Source: Aureispira anguillae (GTDB taxonomy: Bacteria > Bacteroidota > Bacteroidia > Chitinophagales > Saprospiraceae). Taken from it: a DNA stretch of 64,000 bases. Below, in pieces: positions 41,074-50,151 of this stretch. The stretch is from assembly GCF_026000115.1 (NCBI RefSeq), contig NZ_AP026867.1, forward strand, positions 2,511,501-2,575,500. The letters are read 5' to 3'. The notes beneath the pieces are model-generated. The model saw nothing but the letters and a program-made list of their open reading frames with translations. It searched no databases and was not told the DNA's origin. Position 1 is the stretch's first letter. Every line of letters begins with the position of its first letter. The position numbers and the translations under genes are program-made.

Positions 41074-43569
41074 ATGGAAACTACCACTAGATATTATGAA
41101 AACAGAGATCAAGTTTTTTATTGGGGCTTGGGGCTCATTGCCTGCTGTTTGAGTCTCTATGTTTTTTTATTGCAAAGCCACTCAACTAATAGTACGATAG
41201 AGACGAGCATCTTTATTAATTATGGAGCTGTGCTTTTTTATTTAACAATGCTTTGTGGTTCTAATTACAATCGCAGCAAAAATATTCTACGTCAAACCAA
41301 TCGTTACCACTACATTTGCCTGCTGACCCTAGCAACTATTAGTTGTTTAACCCTTAACATTTCCATTAATATATTTGACCAATTCTCTACTTGGGTAATG
41401 GTTTATATGAGCTTGATGTATGGAGGGTTAATTGGCTTTTGTTTTTTAGATAAGCTCCCCAATCAACTTCGTATTCCCCTATTCTTTGTCTTGGGAATGG
41501 GAACAGCTCTATCCACCTATTTTACGCTCTTTCTACTTCCACTGATGCCCTTTGGGCTTGTTCTTTGTTTTGTCTTAGGTCTAAGCTTACACCTTGTTGT
41601 TCCTTTATTTGTTTTGCTTAATAGCATTACCTTATTCGTTCGAACAGAAAAAACAAAGATGGAGAAAACTGCCTACGGAATCGGCTTGGCAAGCCCTTGC
41701 CTTTTTGCCTTGCTTTTTGTACTACAATGGGCACAAACGAACCAATTGATAGAGGCTACTTACCATCAAACTAAATCGACTCAAAAATATCATTTACCAG
41801 CTTGGATTAGGCTAAGTCAGCAACTTTCGGATGGATTTTTTACAGAACGTATTCTTAAAGGGGGTATTGTTTATACCTCTTTTCACAACAGTTCTTGGGG
41901 TGGTTGGGAAGCAATGACCTTAAATTCGTTTCGAGACAAAAAAGAACACGATCCATTGGTCGCTATTGCTTCTATATTTAGTGGAGAACTACCTATTTCT
42001 CATACCGATCGAGTGCGAATTTTAAAATTTTATAACAACAATCGACACGATGCGCATCGAAAACTTTGGTCAGGTAAAAATTTGAGTACCACAAAAATTG
42101 AAACCAAGACTCAAATCTATCCAGAATATCGCCTAGCTTATACCGAAAAAACATTCATCATCAAAAACAACAGCCGTCAATCTTGGCGTTCAGAAGAAGC
42201 CTTATATAGTTTTCAACTACCAGAAGGTTCTGTCGCTACTTCGCTTTCGCTGTGGGTCAATGGCATCGAACAGCCCTCTCGTCTAACAACAAGAGGCAAA
42301 GCAGATAGTGCCTATGTTGAAATTGTTGGTGTAGAAAAAAGAGATCCTGCATTGCTCCATTGGCAAGAAGGCAATCGACTTACGGTAACTGTTTTCCCTT
42401 GTCCCACAACAGAAGACCGCATCTTTAAAATTGGCATTACCAGCCCTATGGTTGTCAAAGACAATCAATTGGTTTTACCCCCTCTAGAAATAGAAGGGCC
42501 TCCTGCTTTTTTTGCCGAAAAAGTACAACAAATTACCTTTCCAAGCCGCCCCAATTTTACTTATACAGAAGACTATTTAGGGAATATCAGTTGCCCCAAA
42601 GTTCCTTTGAGTGATCAGCATTTTAATTTCCAAAACCGAACTTTTTGGGTAGAACCCTATGAGGCAGATACCAAATATTTTGATCCTAGTGTTATTTATT
42701 TGGATGTTAACAAAAGTTGGACACCAACAGAATTTGAACAAGTTTGCCGTATTTTTTCTGACAAGGACATCTATCTTTATCATCAAGACAGTTTGCACCT
42801 TGTCCAACCGAATGCTATGGATTTGTTTCATCAAGCCAATCAAACTAATTTTAGCTTGTTTCCCTTGGATCTTATTCAAGATCGCTCAAAAGCACTCTTG
42901 GTTAGTAAATCCACTGCAAAATCACCCAACCTTAATGATCTAAAAAATACAGCCTTTGGCAAATTGATGATAAAGGATTTAGTCAAGCAACAGACACCGC
43001 TTCCGCTCTATAACCTGTCTGCTAGTTTATCTCCTTATTTACAAAGTTTAAAGGAATTTTATGTATTTAATTACGATCAAGGATCCTTAGAACAGCTCAA
43101 AAACAGGGTAAAACAACAACAATTTATCGCCATGCATCCAAGCACCAATGCAAGCGTTTTGCATCAATCGGACATGGTACTCTATTCGCAAGTCCAAAAA
43201 CAACCCATTGAGTCTACCGCTCCAGATCACCTGATGCGTTTGTTTGCTTATCATCAAATCCTAAAAAAGATTGGTAGGGGGTATTTTTCCAGTGGTTACG
43301 AAAATGAAGAACTCGTTGCCATCGCCCAACAAGCTCATATTGTCTCTCCCATATCCAGCATGATTGTCTTAGAAACAAAAAAAGACTATGAACGTTTTGG
43401 AATTGAAGAAAATGAAGAAGGACTAGGCAATGTTTCTACTCCAAAACAAGGGTTAAACAATGCTGTTCAGCAGCATTCTGGTGCTGTTCCAGAACCACAT
43501 GAATGGCTTTTTATGGGCTTAATTGCTTTGGGGCTCCTTGTCCTGCAATTAAAAAAAATGAAATTATAG
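41074..43569 (+). CDS. XrtN-system VIT-domain protein with PEP-type C-terminal sorting signal
   Basis: An 831-residue protein. The first 220 residues contain six or seven membrane helices. A VIT-type domain follows at about 355-450 ('TEKTFIIKNNSRQSWRSEEALYSFQLPEGSVATSLSLWVNGIEQPSRL', 'VEIVGVEKRDPALLHWQEGNRLTVTVFPCPTTEDRIFKIGITSP'). The last 26 residues read PEP-HEW, then a hydrophobic helix, then 'LKKMKL'. This is the PEP-CTERM-like layout that exosortases recognise (Pro-Glu-Pro at 806-808). It starts just upstream of exosortase N, with 7 bases between the two genes, as in known XrtN loci. It is probably the substrate of that enzyme. Biological role unknown. Confidence 0.85.
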   Translation: METTTRYYENRDQVFYWGLGLIACCLSLYVFLLQSHSTNSTIETSIFINYGAVLFYLTMLCGSNYNRSKNILRQTNRYHYICLLTLATISCLTLNISINIFDQFSTWVMVYMSLMYGGLIGFCFLDKLPNQLRIPLFFVLGMGTALSTYFTLFLLPLMPFGLVLCFVLGLSLHLVVPLFVLLNSITLFVRTEKTKMEKTAYGIGLASPCLFALLFVLQWAQTNQLIEATYHQTKSTQKYHLPAWIRLSQQLSDGFFTERILKGGIVYTSFHNSSWGGWEAMTLNSFRDKKEHDPLVAIASIFSGELPISHTDRVRILKFYNNNRHDAHRKLWSGKNLSTTKIETKTQIYPEYRLAYTEKTFIIKNNSRQSWRSEEALYSFQLPEGSVATSLSLWVNGIEQPSRLTTRGKADSAYVEIVGVEKRDPALLHWQEGNRLTVTVFPCPTTEDRIFKIGITSPMVVKDNQLVLPPLEIEGPPAFFAEKVQQITFPSRPNFTYTEDYLGNISCPKVPLSDQHFNFQNRTFWVEPYEADTKYFDPSVIYLDVNKSWTPTEFEQVCRIFSDKDIYLYHQDSLHLVQPNAMDLFHQANQTNFSLFPLDLIQDRSKALLVSKSTAKSPNLNDLKNTAFGKLMIKDLVKQQTPLPLYNLSASLSPYLQSLKEFYVFNYDQGSLEQLKNRVKQQQFIAMHPSTNASVLHQSDMVLYSQVQKQPIESTAPDHLMRLFAYHQILKKIGRGYFSSGYENEELVAIAQQAHIVSPISSMIVLETKKDYERFGIEENEEGLGNVSTPKQGLNNAVQQHSGAVPEPHEWLFMGLIALGLLVLQLKKMKL

Positions 43570-43576
43570 GCTCAAT

Positions 43577-44881
43577 ATGGCACTAAAAATAATGCTAAAC
43601 TCCAAAACTGTTTTAATTGGAAGCCTCATAGCCATTGCAACCACCTTAGGAATACCCGTTTGGATGGAATATTTGCAGGGAGGCTTCCTTTTTTATTGCA
43701 CAATTTTATTGGCACCTTATATTTTGTACGTTCAACAAAAAGAGGTAGCTAGCACTCGCTATGCTTGGGCAAGCTTGATTAGTGCGCTTGGGCATTTGTA
43801 CTTGGGCATGAACATTTTGTATTTGGCAGCCTATCTATTTTTTGTTTTATTTTTAGTAGAATGGAAATGGGGGAAATTAAATGCCTTATCAATTTACTGG
43901 ATTTTTATCCTTTCGCCACTAACTGTTTTTCTATTTAGTGTGTTTAGTTTTCCTATTCGTCTAGAATTGTCCCGATTGGCAAGTTGGTTACTTCATTTTA
44001 TTCAGCCTCAACTAAGTTGCCAAGGTAATATTATTCTACTCCATGGAACTGCATTTTCTGTTGATGAAGCCTGTATGGGACTCAATATGGTTAGTTATAG
44101 CTATTTAGTCATCTTGGTCTTGATAGCTTATTTTGAACAACAACTTAAAAAGCAACTTGCAAAAGCTTGGATCATAATTATTTTGAGCCTTGGAACTGTT
44201 TTGATCTTATTGGCTAATTTATTTCGAATCATTGCCATTATCCTAGCCCAAGCCATGCCCGAAACCTTTGCTCATGAAGCAATAGGCATCTTAAGTTGGT
44301 TATTTTATGTTGTTTTACCTACCTTTTTCTTAGTAAAATTTGTGGTACAACAATGGGGTGGTTCTCCTGCTCTTTCAGCTCCCAAAACACTGCCTCCTGC
44401 TCTCCTTTTTGGCTTGCTTAGTAGTTGTTTATTGCTCTTAGGCGTTGGGAGCTACCAAACCTTATTACATCCTCCCGTTCCTCCGCTAGCAATCGTTCCT
44501 ACCCCTCTAAATGGTTTTGAACAAACAATAACTCAAGGTGGTGTGGTGCAACTTAAAAATGAGGAAGCATTGATTTACATCAAACCTGCCTGTGCTCCCT
44601 ACCGTGCCGACCACTCGCCCAATATCTGCTGGAAAGGCAGCGGTTATAGCTTTAGCAAAGAACAAATCCAAACCATTGGCAATCGATCAATCCTTACCGC
44701 TCAATTGCAAAAAGGAAACGATATATTGTATACTGCTTGGTGGTATGACAATGGAAACCATCAAACCACCAGTCAAATAGAGTGGCGTTGGAATGCCCTA
44801 AAAGGTAAGGGGCATTATCAATTGATTAATATTACCGTTGAAGAAGAAGCTTTATTAGAAAAATACTTATCTTCTTTTTAA
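43577..44881 (+). CDS. xrtN: Exosortase N
   Basis: A 434-residue membrane transpeptidase. About eight helices surround the exosortase active site: Cys166 in 'VDEACMGLNMVSYSY', Arg217 in 'LLANLFRIIAIILAQ' and His233 in 'ETFAHEAIGILSWLFY'. These equal the Cys/Arg/His triad of the family. After a last helix near 275-293, residues of about 300-434 form a soluble, presumably periplasmic domain ('YIKPACAPYRADHSPNICWKGSGYSF', 'LYTAWWYDNGNHQTTSQIEWRW') that resembles the EpsI/DUF3485 tail of other exosortases. It should cleave the C-terminal signal of the VIT protein encoded just upstream. The two genes are an operon. Confidence 0.9.
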   Translation: MALKIMLNSKTVLIGSLIAIATTLGIPVWMEYLQGGFLFYCTILLAPYILYVQQKEVASTRYAWASLISALGHLYLGMNILYLAAYLFFVLFLVEWKWGKLNALSIYWIFILSPLTVFLFSVFSFPIRLELSRLASWLLHFIQPQLSCQGNIILLHGTAFSVDEACMGLNMVSYSYLVILVLIAYFEQQLKKQLAKAWIIIILSLGTVLILLANLFRIIAIILAQAMPETFAHEAIGILSWLFYVVLPTFFLVKFVVQQWGGSPALSAPKTLPPALLFGLLSSCLLLLGVGSYQTLLHPPVPPLAIVPTPLNGFEQTITQGGVVQLKNEEALIYIKPACAPYRADHSPNICWKGSGYSFSKEQIQTIGNRSILTAQLQKGNDILYTAWWYDNGNHQTTSQIEWRWNALKGKGHYQLINITVEEEALLEKYLSSF

Positions 44882-44961
44882 TTTTACTCCACGAAATATA
44901 ACTACTTTAGGGGCTAATCTATCTAGGTATTGATAAGGTATAAAGAATATAAAATTATCCT

Positions 44962-46113
44962 ATGAAAACAAAATCTCTTACGATTCTCGCTTTGATTTAT
45001 TCCACGCTCCTTTTTGGACAAGAAATAGATACCTTATCTTTTCATTCAGCCGCTTTTAATGAAACGAGAACTGTATTTGTCCATCAGCCTGATTTTTTTA
45101 AGTACCAGTCCGATTCGGTTGAGGTTCCTGTCATTTATTTACTTGACGGCCAGCACGAATGGTTCATAAATCCCTTGCTTGCTGATATAGAATATTTGCA
45201 ATATACCCACGAAATTCCCAATGCACTTGTTGTCGTAATACCGCACAATAATCGAAATAAGGAATGTGGAATCCCTAACTTGGCTACAGAACTGCCACTT
45301 GATAAATTTATTACCGTAGAACTGGAAAAAGAACTCCAAAAATACCATCCAAGCAATTTTAAAGTAATCATGGGGCATTCTTTTTCGGCATCTTTTGCCC
45401 TTTATTCCTATTATAAGCATCCTGAATACTACGCTGCTGTAATTGCTCATACACCACTAGATGAACTAGAACCCTTGGTCGAAGCCTTTGAAAAAAATAA
45501 AGAAATTGATAAGACCAATATTTCAATCTCCATTGGTAGCATAGCCGCCAATAAAGACTATTATCATAGAAGAAATTACGACCAATTAAAAACTAAATTT
45601 TCTTCTTTTTTTAAATCAATCCAGACATTTGAAGCAAATTATTCTAGTCATAATGCCGTACCTATTGTCGCTACGCCAATGCTGCTCACAAAAATATTTA
45701 CCCCGTTTTGCAACAGATATTCGGAAATCGCAAAAGTGGATAAAAACTACAAATTGATTAACCGCCCCAAATCCATTGATAAGGAAATGCAGGAAATTAA
45801 TCAGGTCTCAAAACTTGGGGAATATTTTTACCCCCCAGAAATTCCTGATATTAATGGGATTGCCTCTCGATATATCTACAGTGGCTATAATGATTATGCA
45901 GTTAACATGTACGAAATGGGAATAAAGTATTATCCTAATTATTACGAATTCTACTTATCTCTTTACGAACTTTTACAAACTACTGCTCCCAATAAAGCTA
46001 AATTGCATCTAAACAAGGCTGAAATGCTGTTGAAAACCTTCGAAAATAATTGGCAAGGAAAAGATGAACTTCTTAAAGAAATTGAACAGGAAAAAATAAA
46101 AAATGAAAATTAG
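44962..46113 (+). CDS. Secreted alpha/beta-hydrolase (esterase D/enterochelin-esterase type)
   Basis: A 383-residue protein with a signal peptide (MKTKSLTILALIYSTLLFGQ). The hydrolase domain matches the putative-esterase family: 'VPVIYLLDGQHEWFINPLL', 'NALVVVIPHNNRNKE' and the nucleophile elbow 'IMGHSFSASFAL' with Ser140. The C-terminal 110 residues look like TPR-type helices ('ASRYIYSGYNDYAVNMYEMGIKYYPNYYEFYLSLYELLQ'). This layout is common in Bacteroidota periplasmic esterases; substrates vary (siderophore esters, acyl groups). It overlaps the glycosyltransferase gene by 11 bases, suggesting translational coupling. Confidence 0.85.
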   Translation: MKTKSLTILALIYSTLLFGQEIDTLSFHSAAFNETRTVFVHQPDFFKYQSDSVEVPVIYLLDGQHEWFINPLLADIEYLQYTHEIPNALVVVIPHNNRNKECGIPNLATELPLDKFITVELEKELQKYHPSNFKVIMGHSFSASFALYSYYKHPEYYAAVIAHTPLDELEPLVEAFEKNKEIDKTNISISIGSIAANKDYYHRRNYDQLKTKFSSFFKSIQTFEANYSSHNAVPIVATPMLLTKIFTPFCNRYSEIAKVDKNYKLINRPKSIDKEMQEINQVSKLGEYFYPPEIPDINGIASRYIYSGYNDYAVNMYEMGIKYYPNYYEFYLSLYELLQTTAPNKAKLHLNKAEMLLKTFENNWQGKDELLKEIEQEKIKNEN

Positions 46114-47026
46114 TGGTTTTACAATGGTAAGAAATGCCGAAAAGTATTACTTCCCGATCAAAGAATCTATCGAATCTATTTTACCAATTGTTGATGAATT
46201 TATTGTAGCCTTGGGCAATAATGATCCCGATGACAACACCCGAACAATCATTGAGTCTATTGACTCTGACAAAGTCATTATCATTGATCGTGTTTGGTCG
46301 GAACAGGAATTTATGGACGGGAAAATTTTTGCCAGTGAAACCAATTTTGCCTTATCGCAGTGCACTGGCGATTGGTGCTTTTATCTACAAGCGGATGAAG
46401 TTGTTCATGAAAACGATTTAGCTCCCATTGTCAATTACTGCAAGCAATACCTCAAAAATCCTGATGTTGATGGCTTTTTGTTTAATTATCATCACTTTTT
46501 TGGAGATTACAAGCATTACCTTCCTGTACATGGTTGGTATAAAAACGAAATTCGAATTGTACGAAATCATGCCCATATATATTCTTATAAAGATGCCCAG
46601 TCTTTTAGAAAAATGGAAAACAAAAAACTGAATGTCATCGAAATTGAGCCTTATATCTACCATTATGGTTGGGTTAGACCTCCTGAATTGATGCAATCAA
46701 AAAAGAAAGAACAGGATTCTATGCATCATGGAATCGCTAAAACTAAACAGGCCTACCAATTAAAATCAGATGAATTTGATTATGGTCCTCTAGGAAAAAT
46801 TCCCCTTTTCAAAGGGAAACACCCTGCAATTATGGCTGCTTTTATTGCTAATATTCATTGGCAAAACAAACTTAATTATTCCAAGAAAGGCAACTTAGAA
46901 CGTCCCCAATTAAAGCACGAAAAAATTAAATATAAACTTTTAACCTTCTTCGAAAATTTATTGAATGGTGGCAAAGATTTTTTTGGTTATTCTAATTGGG
47001 TTATTTTAACAAAAAAGGACAACTAA
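46103..47026 (+). CDS. Glycosyltransferase, GT2-like
   Basis: A 307-residue cytosolic protein with the N-terminal GT-A strand 'MKISGFTMVRNAEKYYFPIKESIESILPIVDEFIVALGNNDPDDNTRTIIESI' and the metal-binding-like 'GDWCFYLQADEVVHENDLAPI'. The C-terminal half is rich in aromatic and His residues ('NYHHFFGDYKHYLPVHGWYKNEIRIVR', 'EPYIYHYGWVRPPELMQSKKKEQDSMHHG'). It probably adds a sugar to a surface polymer or lipid carrier. It overlaps the esterase-like gene upstream by 11 bases and converges with the next gene with only 10 bases between. Confidence 0.85.
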   Translation: MKISGFTMVRNAEKYYFPIKESIESILPIVDEFIVALGNNDPDDNTRTIIESIDSDKVIIIDRVWSEQEFMDGKIFASETNFALSQCTGDWCFYLQADEVVHENDLAPIVNYCKQYLKNPDVDGFLFNYHHFFGDYKHYLPVHGWYKNEIRIVRNHAHIYSYKDAQSFRKMENKKLNVIEIEPYIYHYGWVRPPELMQSKKKEQDSMHHGIAKTKQAYQLKSDEFDYGPLGKIPLFKGKHPAIMAAFIANIHWQNKLNYSKKGNLERPQLKHEKIKYKLLTFFENLLNGGKDFFGYSNWVILTKKDN

Positions 47027-47036
47027 AATTAGTGTT

Positions 47037-48137
47037 TTAATTGGTTGTTTCCTTACTCACGTAAGAAACAGCCGCTTTACTGCCTCGTATCAAAACCAAA
47101 AAGTGATACCGATCGGTAAGGTTTATAATTTTTTCTTGCTTTAATGTTTCGGTATCAAGCAATATAAAGCTTTTATCTTTTTTATATTTTTTTAACTTGC
47201 CAACATTTACAAAAAGTAAACCTTCTTTTTTGGCGAATTCTGTTTTTCCTCTAAAAGAGAAAAAGGAGTTCATATAAAAGGTACCGATCGTTAACACCTT
47301 ATTTTGATAAGGAGAATCCTCCTTACGGTTTAATATCCCTGAAAATGTATTTTTTCCTTTATTGAGATGATAGGTTCCATGTTGGCTATAAATTTTCCCC
47401 TTAGGTAAGTTGGATAAAACGGCCAATAAATTTTTATACTTTGCTTCTTCGGTTAAAATAAACTCAAATCTATCTTCATGATAAGAAGGGGGATTTATAA
47501 CATTTGATAAATGTCGCCAATCTTCCTCTCCTATTGCTTTTTTTAGAGCCTTGTCAAACTTAATTTGGTTGTGCAGTGCTACATAAACATCATGTAGGTC
47601 TTTTTTATGGTAAGGTTTTAGGCTATCGATTCGCCCAATTAACTCCTTCCCTAAATTGAGTTCCTTCGCATGTTTTTGTGTTAATATTTTGATAGTGGCA
47701 ACCAAGGCCTTAGGAAATCTTTCTGCATCTACCCCTATTATCTGAATTTGATTTTCTTTATCTAGGGTTGAATTAAGTGCTCTTATTTTATCTAAAAAAA
47801 ACTTTTCATCGGCATAAATAATAGCTGGCTCTAAATATTTTTCTTGCCCTGTTTTAAGGTATAAATCAAATAAATAAGCCGTACTATAATTGCATTCACA
47901 TAGAAAGTATCGAATCCCAACTTTATTGTGTAAATATTCAAGCAATTCCGATTCTAAGACGGAATTCATCTTTGTTCCATGTCCTTCCCCACTAAAGAAA
48001 AAATTATAATCCCTGACAACTTCATCCAATAAATGGAGTCCTTCTAATTTTGGAAGCTCAATCGTATTATGGTCTTGTGCTTTACTTAAAAGCGCCAAAA
48101 AAAGGAATAAACTAATTTTAAAGAAAGTTTTCATCAT
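47037..48137 (-). CDS. Secreted erythromycin-esterase-like protein
   Basis: A 366-residue protein with a signal peptide ('MMKTFFKISLFLFLALLSKAQ'). The start could be 48137 or 48134. It resembles the erythromycin esterase/ChaN-like fold: 'FFFSGEGHGTKMNSVLESELLEYLHNKVGIRYFLCECNYSTAYLFDLYL' (compare 'GE.HGT' with Glu51 and His53), 'IQIIGVDAERFPKAL', and 'KIYSQHGTYHLNKG', which may be the second catalytic His region. Exported members of this superfamily are found in Bacteroidota without linked resistance, so macrolide resistance should not be assumed. It is monocistronic. Confidence 0.6.
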   Translation of the reverse strand: MMKTFFKISLFLFLALLSKAQDHNTIELPKLEGLHLLDEVVRDYNFFFSGEGHGTKMNSVLESELLEYLHNKVGIRYFLCECNYSTAYLFDLYLKTGQEKYLEPAIIYADEKFFLDKIRALNSTLDKENQIQIIGVDAERFPKALVATIKILTQKHAKELNLGKELIGRIDSLKPYHKKDLHDVYVALHNQIKFDKALKKAIGEEDWRHLSNVINPPSYHEDRFEFILTEEAKYKNLLAVLSNLPKGKIYSQHGTYHLNKGKNTFSGILNRKEDSPYQNKVLTIGTFYMNSFFSFRGKTEFAKKEGLLFVNVGKLKKYKKDKSFILLDTETLKQEKIINLTDRYHFLVLIRGSKAAVSYVSKETTN

Positions 48138-48263
48138 AAATACAAGTGTTTCACCCCAAAAGCAGCATAAAAATTTACAACAAAATAAAGATAAACTTAG
48201 AATATTTTAAAAAACAGTCTTATTCTAATTCAAAAGTATAAAACAATGTAATCCAGCTCCAAA

Positions 48264-48842
48264 TCACCAAAGTCTAAACCCTCCTGAAGCACCAAAAACA
48301 ATAGCTGCGAAAATCGCTCCTATCAAAGCAACAGCCAACATCACAATTCCAACAATCCACATGATCGAAATTGACAATTGTATCCCTAGCACAACAAATA
48401 CTAGCCCTCCTCCTATTTTTGAAACAATCAAAAATAGAACAAACCAGCTATGAAAAGGCCAATCGCCAAAAAGGGTGCTTGCGAAGAAAGAAAGAATGTT
48501 TATAACCAACATTAATATTGCTCCTATTAACCATACTGGAAAAATAAAAATTCCAAAGCTAAATAGAAACATCCCAGCTAAAAACCCCAACATCAAGAAA
48601 GTAAAAATAAAAACAAAACTCTTGTCGCCATTTTGAAGCTTATCAAGCTTGTATAATTGTTTTTTTTGAAAGCACTTTTGTTTTCTAAAAGACTGTTTTT
48701 TCTTTTGCTTCTTTTTGAATATTTTTTTTCGCTTTTCGACAGGAGGTGGAAAATCAAAAGAAACATTAGCACTTATTGGTTGTTCACTTAAAACACAAAA
48801 AAGGCAAAAAAGTAAACAATATCTTAGAGAGGAATATTTCAT
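48264..48842 (-). CDS. Membrane protein with Lys-rich linker
   Basis: I chose ATG 48842 (192 residues), which gives a signal peptide ('MKYSSLRYCLLFCLFCVLSEQPISA'); the longer frame starts at a TTG. A strongly basic stretch ('VEKRKKIFKKKQKKKQSFRKQKCFQKKQ') follows. Then come four membrane helices rich in Phe, Gly and Ile, ending 'GAIFAAIVFGASGGFRLW'. The arrangement recalls many small Bacteroidota membrane proteins of unknown function. The basic stretch may contact nucleic acid or anionic lipids, but this is only composition. Confidence 0.65.
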   Translation of the reverse strand: MKYSSLRYCLLFCLFCVLSEQPISANVSFDFPPPVEKRKKIFKKKQKKKQSFRKQKCFQKKQLYKLDKLQNGDKSFVFIFTFLMLGFLAGMFLFSFGIFIFPVWLIGAILMLVINILSFFASTLFGDWPFHSWFVLFLIVSKIGGGLVFVVLGIQLSISIMWIVGIVMLAVALIGAIFAAIVFGASGGFRLW

Positions 48843-49045
48843 GGTTTTTGAATTTAAAATGGTTCTTTGGCAACCCATAAATTGTGTTATCAAAAAATGT
48901 TAAAAACTAAAATGCCTTAAAGTAATAGAAAATAAATAAGTCATATAAGCTTCTTCCTATCTTTTAATGCTATCGTACAGAACTAATAAACTCAAAATAT
49001 AGTTAGTTAGATGAAATATCTGATTAACGAAATTGAAACTCTTTT

Positions 49046-49888
49046 ATGACACTAAATGCTAACAATGCTCTCCTAGCTTTAAGCTTTTTGAGTCTTTTAT
49101 TTATTTTTTCTTGCAATAATGCTCAAAATTCCCCCCAACAATCGGCTCATTCATTTTATAACCAAGGTTCTTTAAATTTAAAATCTAAAGCTTATGACGA
49201 AGCAATTGAAGACTTTAATCGTGCGATTCAACTTAAGCCAAATTTTATAAAAGCTTACCACAATAGAAGCATTGCTTATTCTGAAATAGGGAATATTGAA
49301 GCTGCGCTAAAGGACTTAGACAAAAGCTTAGAAATTGACTCTAACGACTGCCACACTTACTATTATACGGGTAGAATAAAACATCAACAAGGAGATACAA
49401 AGGAGGCCATTAAAGATTTTACACACTGCCTAAAAAAAGATCCTACCTTCCACCCTGCCTACTCTGATAGAGCAACGATTTATTTTTCTCTCAAAAATTA
49501 TGAACGTGCCATCAAGGATTATACGGAAGCAATTAATCTTTATGGTTCCACCAAAAGATATATTTGTCGAGGTAACTCCTACAATGCCATAGGAGAAAAC
49601 CAAAAAGCGATTGCTGATTTCAAAAGAGCCATTCAAATGGGAGCAAATAATTTGCAGGCTCACCAAGAACTAGCCAATACTTATATGAAGTTAGAGCTTT
49701 ATGAGGAAGCATTGCCCCTATTTAACAAAATACTCGACATAGACCCCAAACATTCCTTTAGCCTACTGCATAGGGGGATCATCAAAATAAAAACAGGTTT
49801 TTCTGAAGAGGGATGTGCAGATTTATTAAAGAGTCACGAATTGGGGAATAAAGATGCTATGATAAAACTTAATAATTATTGTAATTAG
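49046..49888 (+). CDS. TPR-repeat lipoprotein
   Basis: A 280-residue lipoprotein (lipobox 'IFSC', Cys23). From residue 35 it is built of seven tetratricopeptide repeats, for example 'AHSFYNQGSLNLKSKAYDEAIEDFNRAIQLKPN', 'IKAYHNRSIAYSEIGNIEAALKDLDKSLEIDSN' and 'LQAHQELANTYMKLELYEEALPLFNKILDIDPK'. The final 'EEGCADLLKSHELGNKDA' resembles a half repeat. TPR proteins mediate protein contacts; as a lipoprotein it should sit at the periplasmic face of a membrane. No partner is visible nearby. Confidence 0.9.
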   Translation: MTLNANNALLALSFLSLLFIFSCNNAQNSPQQSAHSFYNQGSLNLKSKAYDEAIEDFNRAIQLKPNFIKAYHNRSIAYSEIGNIEAALKDLDKSLEIDSNDCHTYYYTGRIKHQQGDTKEAIKDFTHCLKKDPTFHPAYSDRATIYFSLKNYERAIKDYTEAINLYGSTKRYICRGNSYNAIGENQKAIADFKRAIQMGANNLQAHQELANTYMKLELYEEALPLFNKILDIDPKHSFSLLHRGIIKIKTGFSEEGCADLLKSHELGNKDAMIKLNNYCN

Positions 49889-49910
49889 TTATTATTGTAG
49901 TCAATTGCTT

Positions 49911-50110
49911 CTCTACCCGATGATTTTTGTAAAAATTAAAATTGGGGCAGCTTCTATCTATTTTTAGATCGCTTTGCTCTTAGCTAATTAGATATTAGAG
50001 CCCAATTAAGTTGTAATTGGGATCTAATATCTAAGCGTGAAACGATCTAAGATCTAAGATAGAGCTAGAAAAAGCCCATTCTGTTAAATTTTAAAAACCG
50101 TCGGGTAGCG
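49911..50110 (+). mobile_element. Family B MITE-like repeat, long copy (200 bp)
   Basis: The termini CTACCCGATGATTTTTG and (reversed) CTACCCGACGGTTTTTA are imperfect inverted repeats. The centre forms a 21-bp hairpin with one mismatch (49988-50034: TTAGATATTAGA...TCTAATATCTAA), inside a further TAGATCG/CGATCTA pair, so the element folds almost completely. It is flanked by near-identical 13-mers (TAGTCAATTGCTT at 49898-49910, TAGTTAATTGCTT at 50111-50123), possibly a target duplication. It matches 39068-39216 in the opposite orientation. Confidence 0.75.
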
Positions 50111-50151
50111 TAGTTAATTGCTTAATATTATAGGTATAAAAATAAAAGAAA

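Noticed and set aside
47037-48137. Calling a macrolide-resistance gene
   Set aside because: Only superfamily-level similarity is visible, plus a signal peptide and no resistance context; the name would overstate the evidence.
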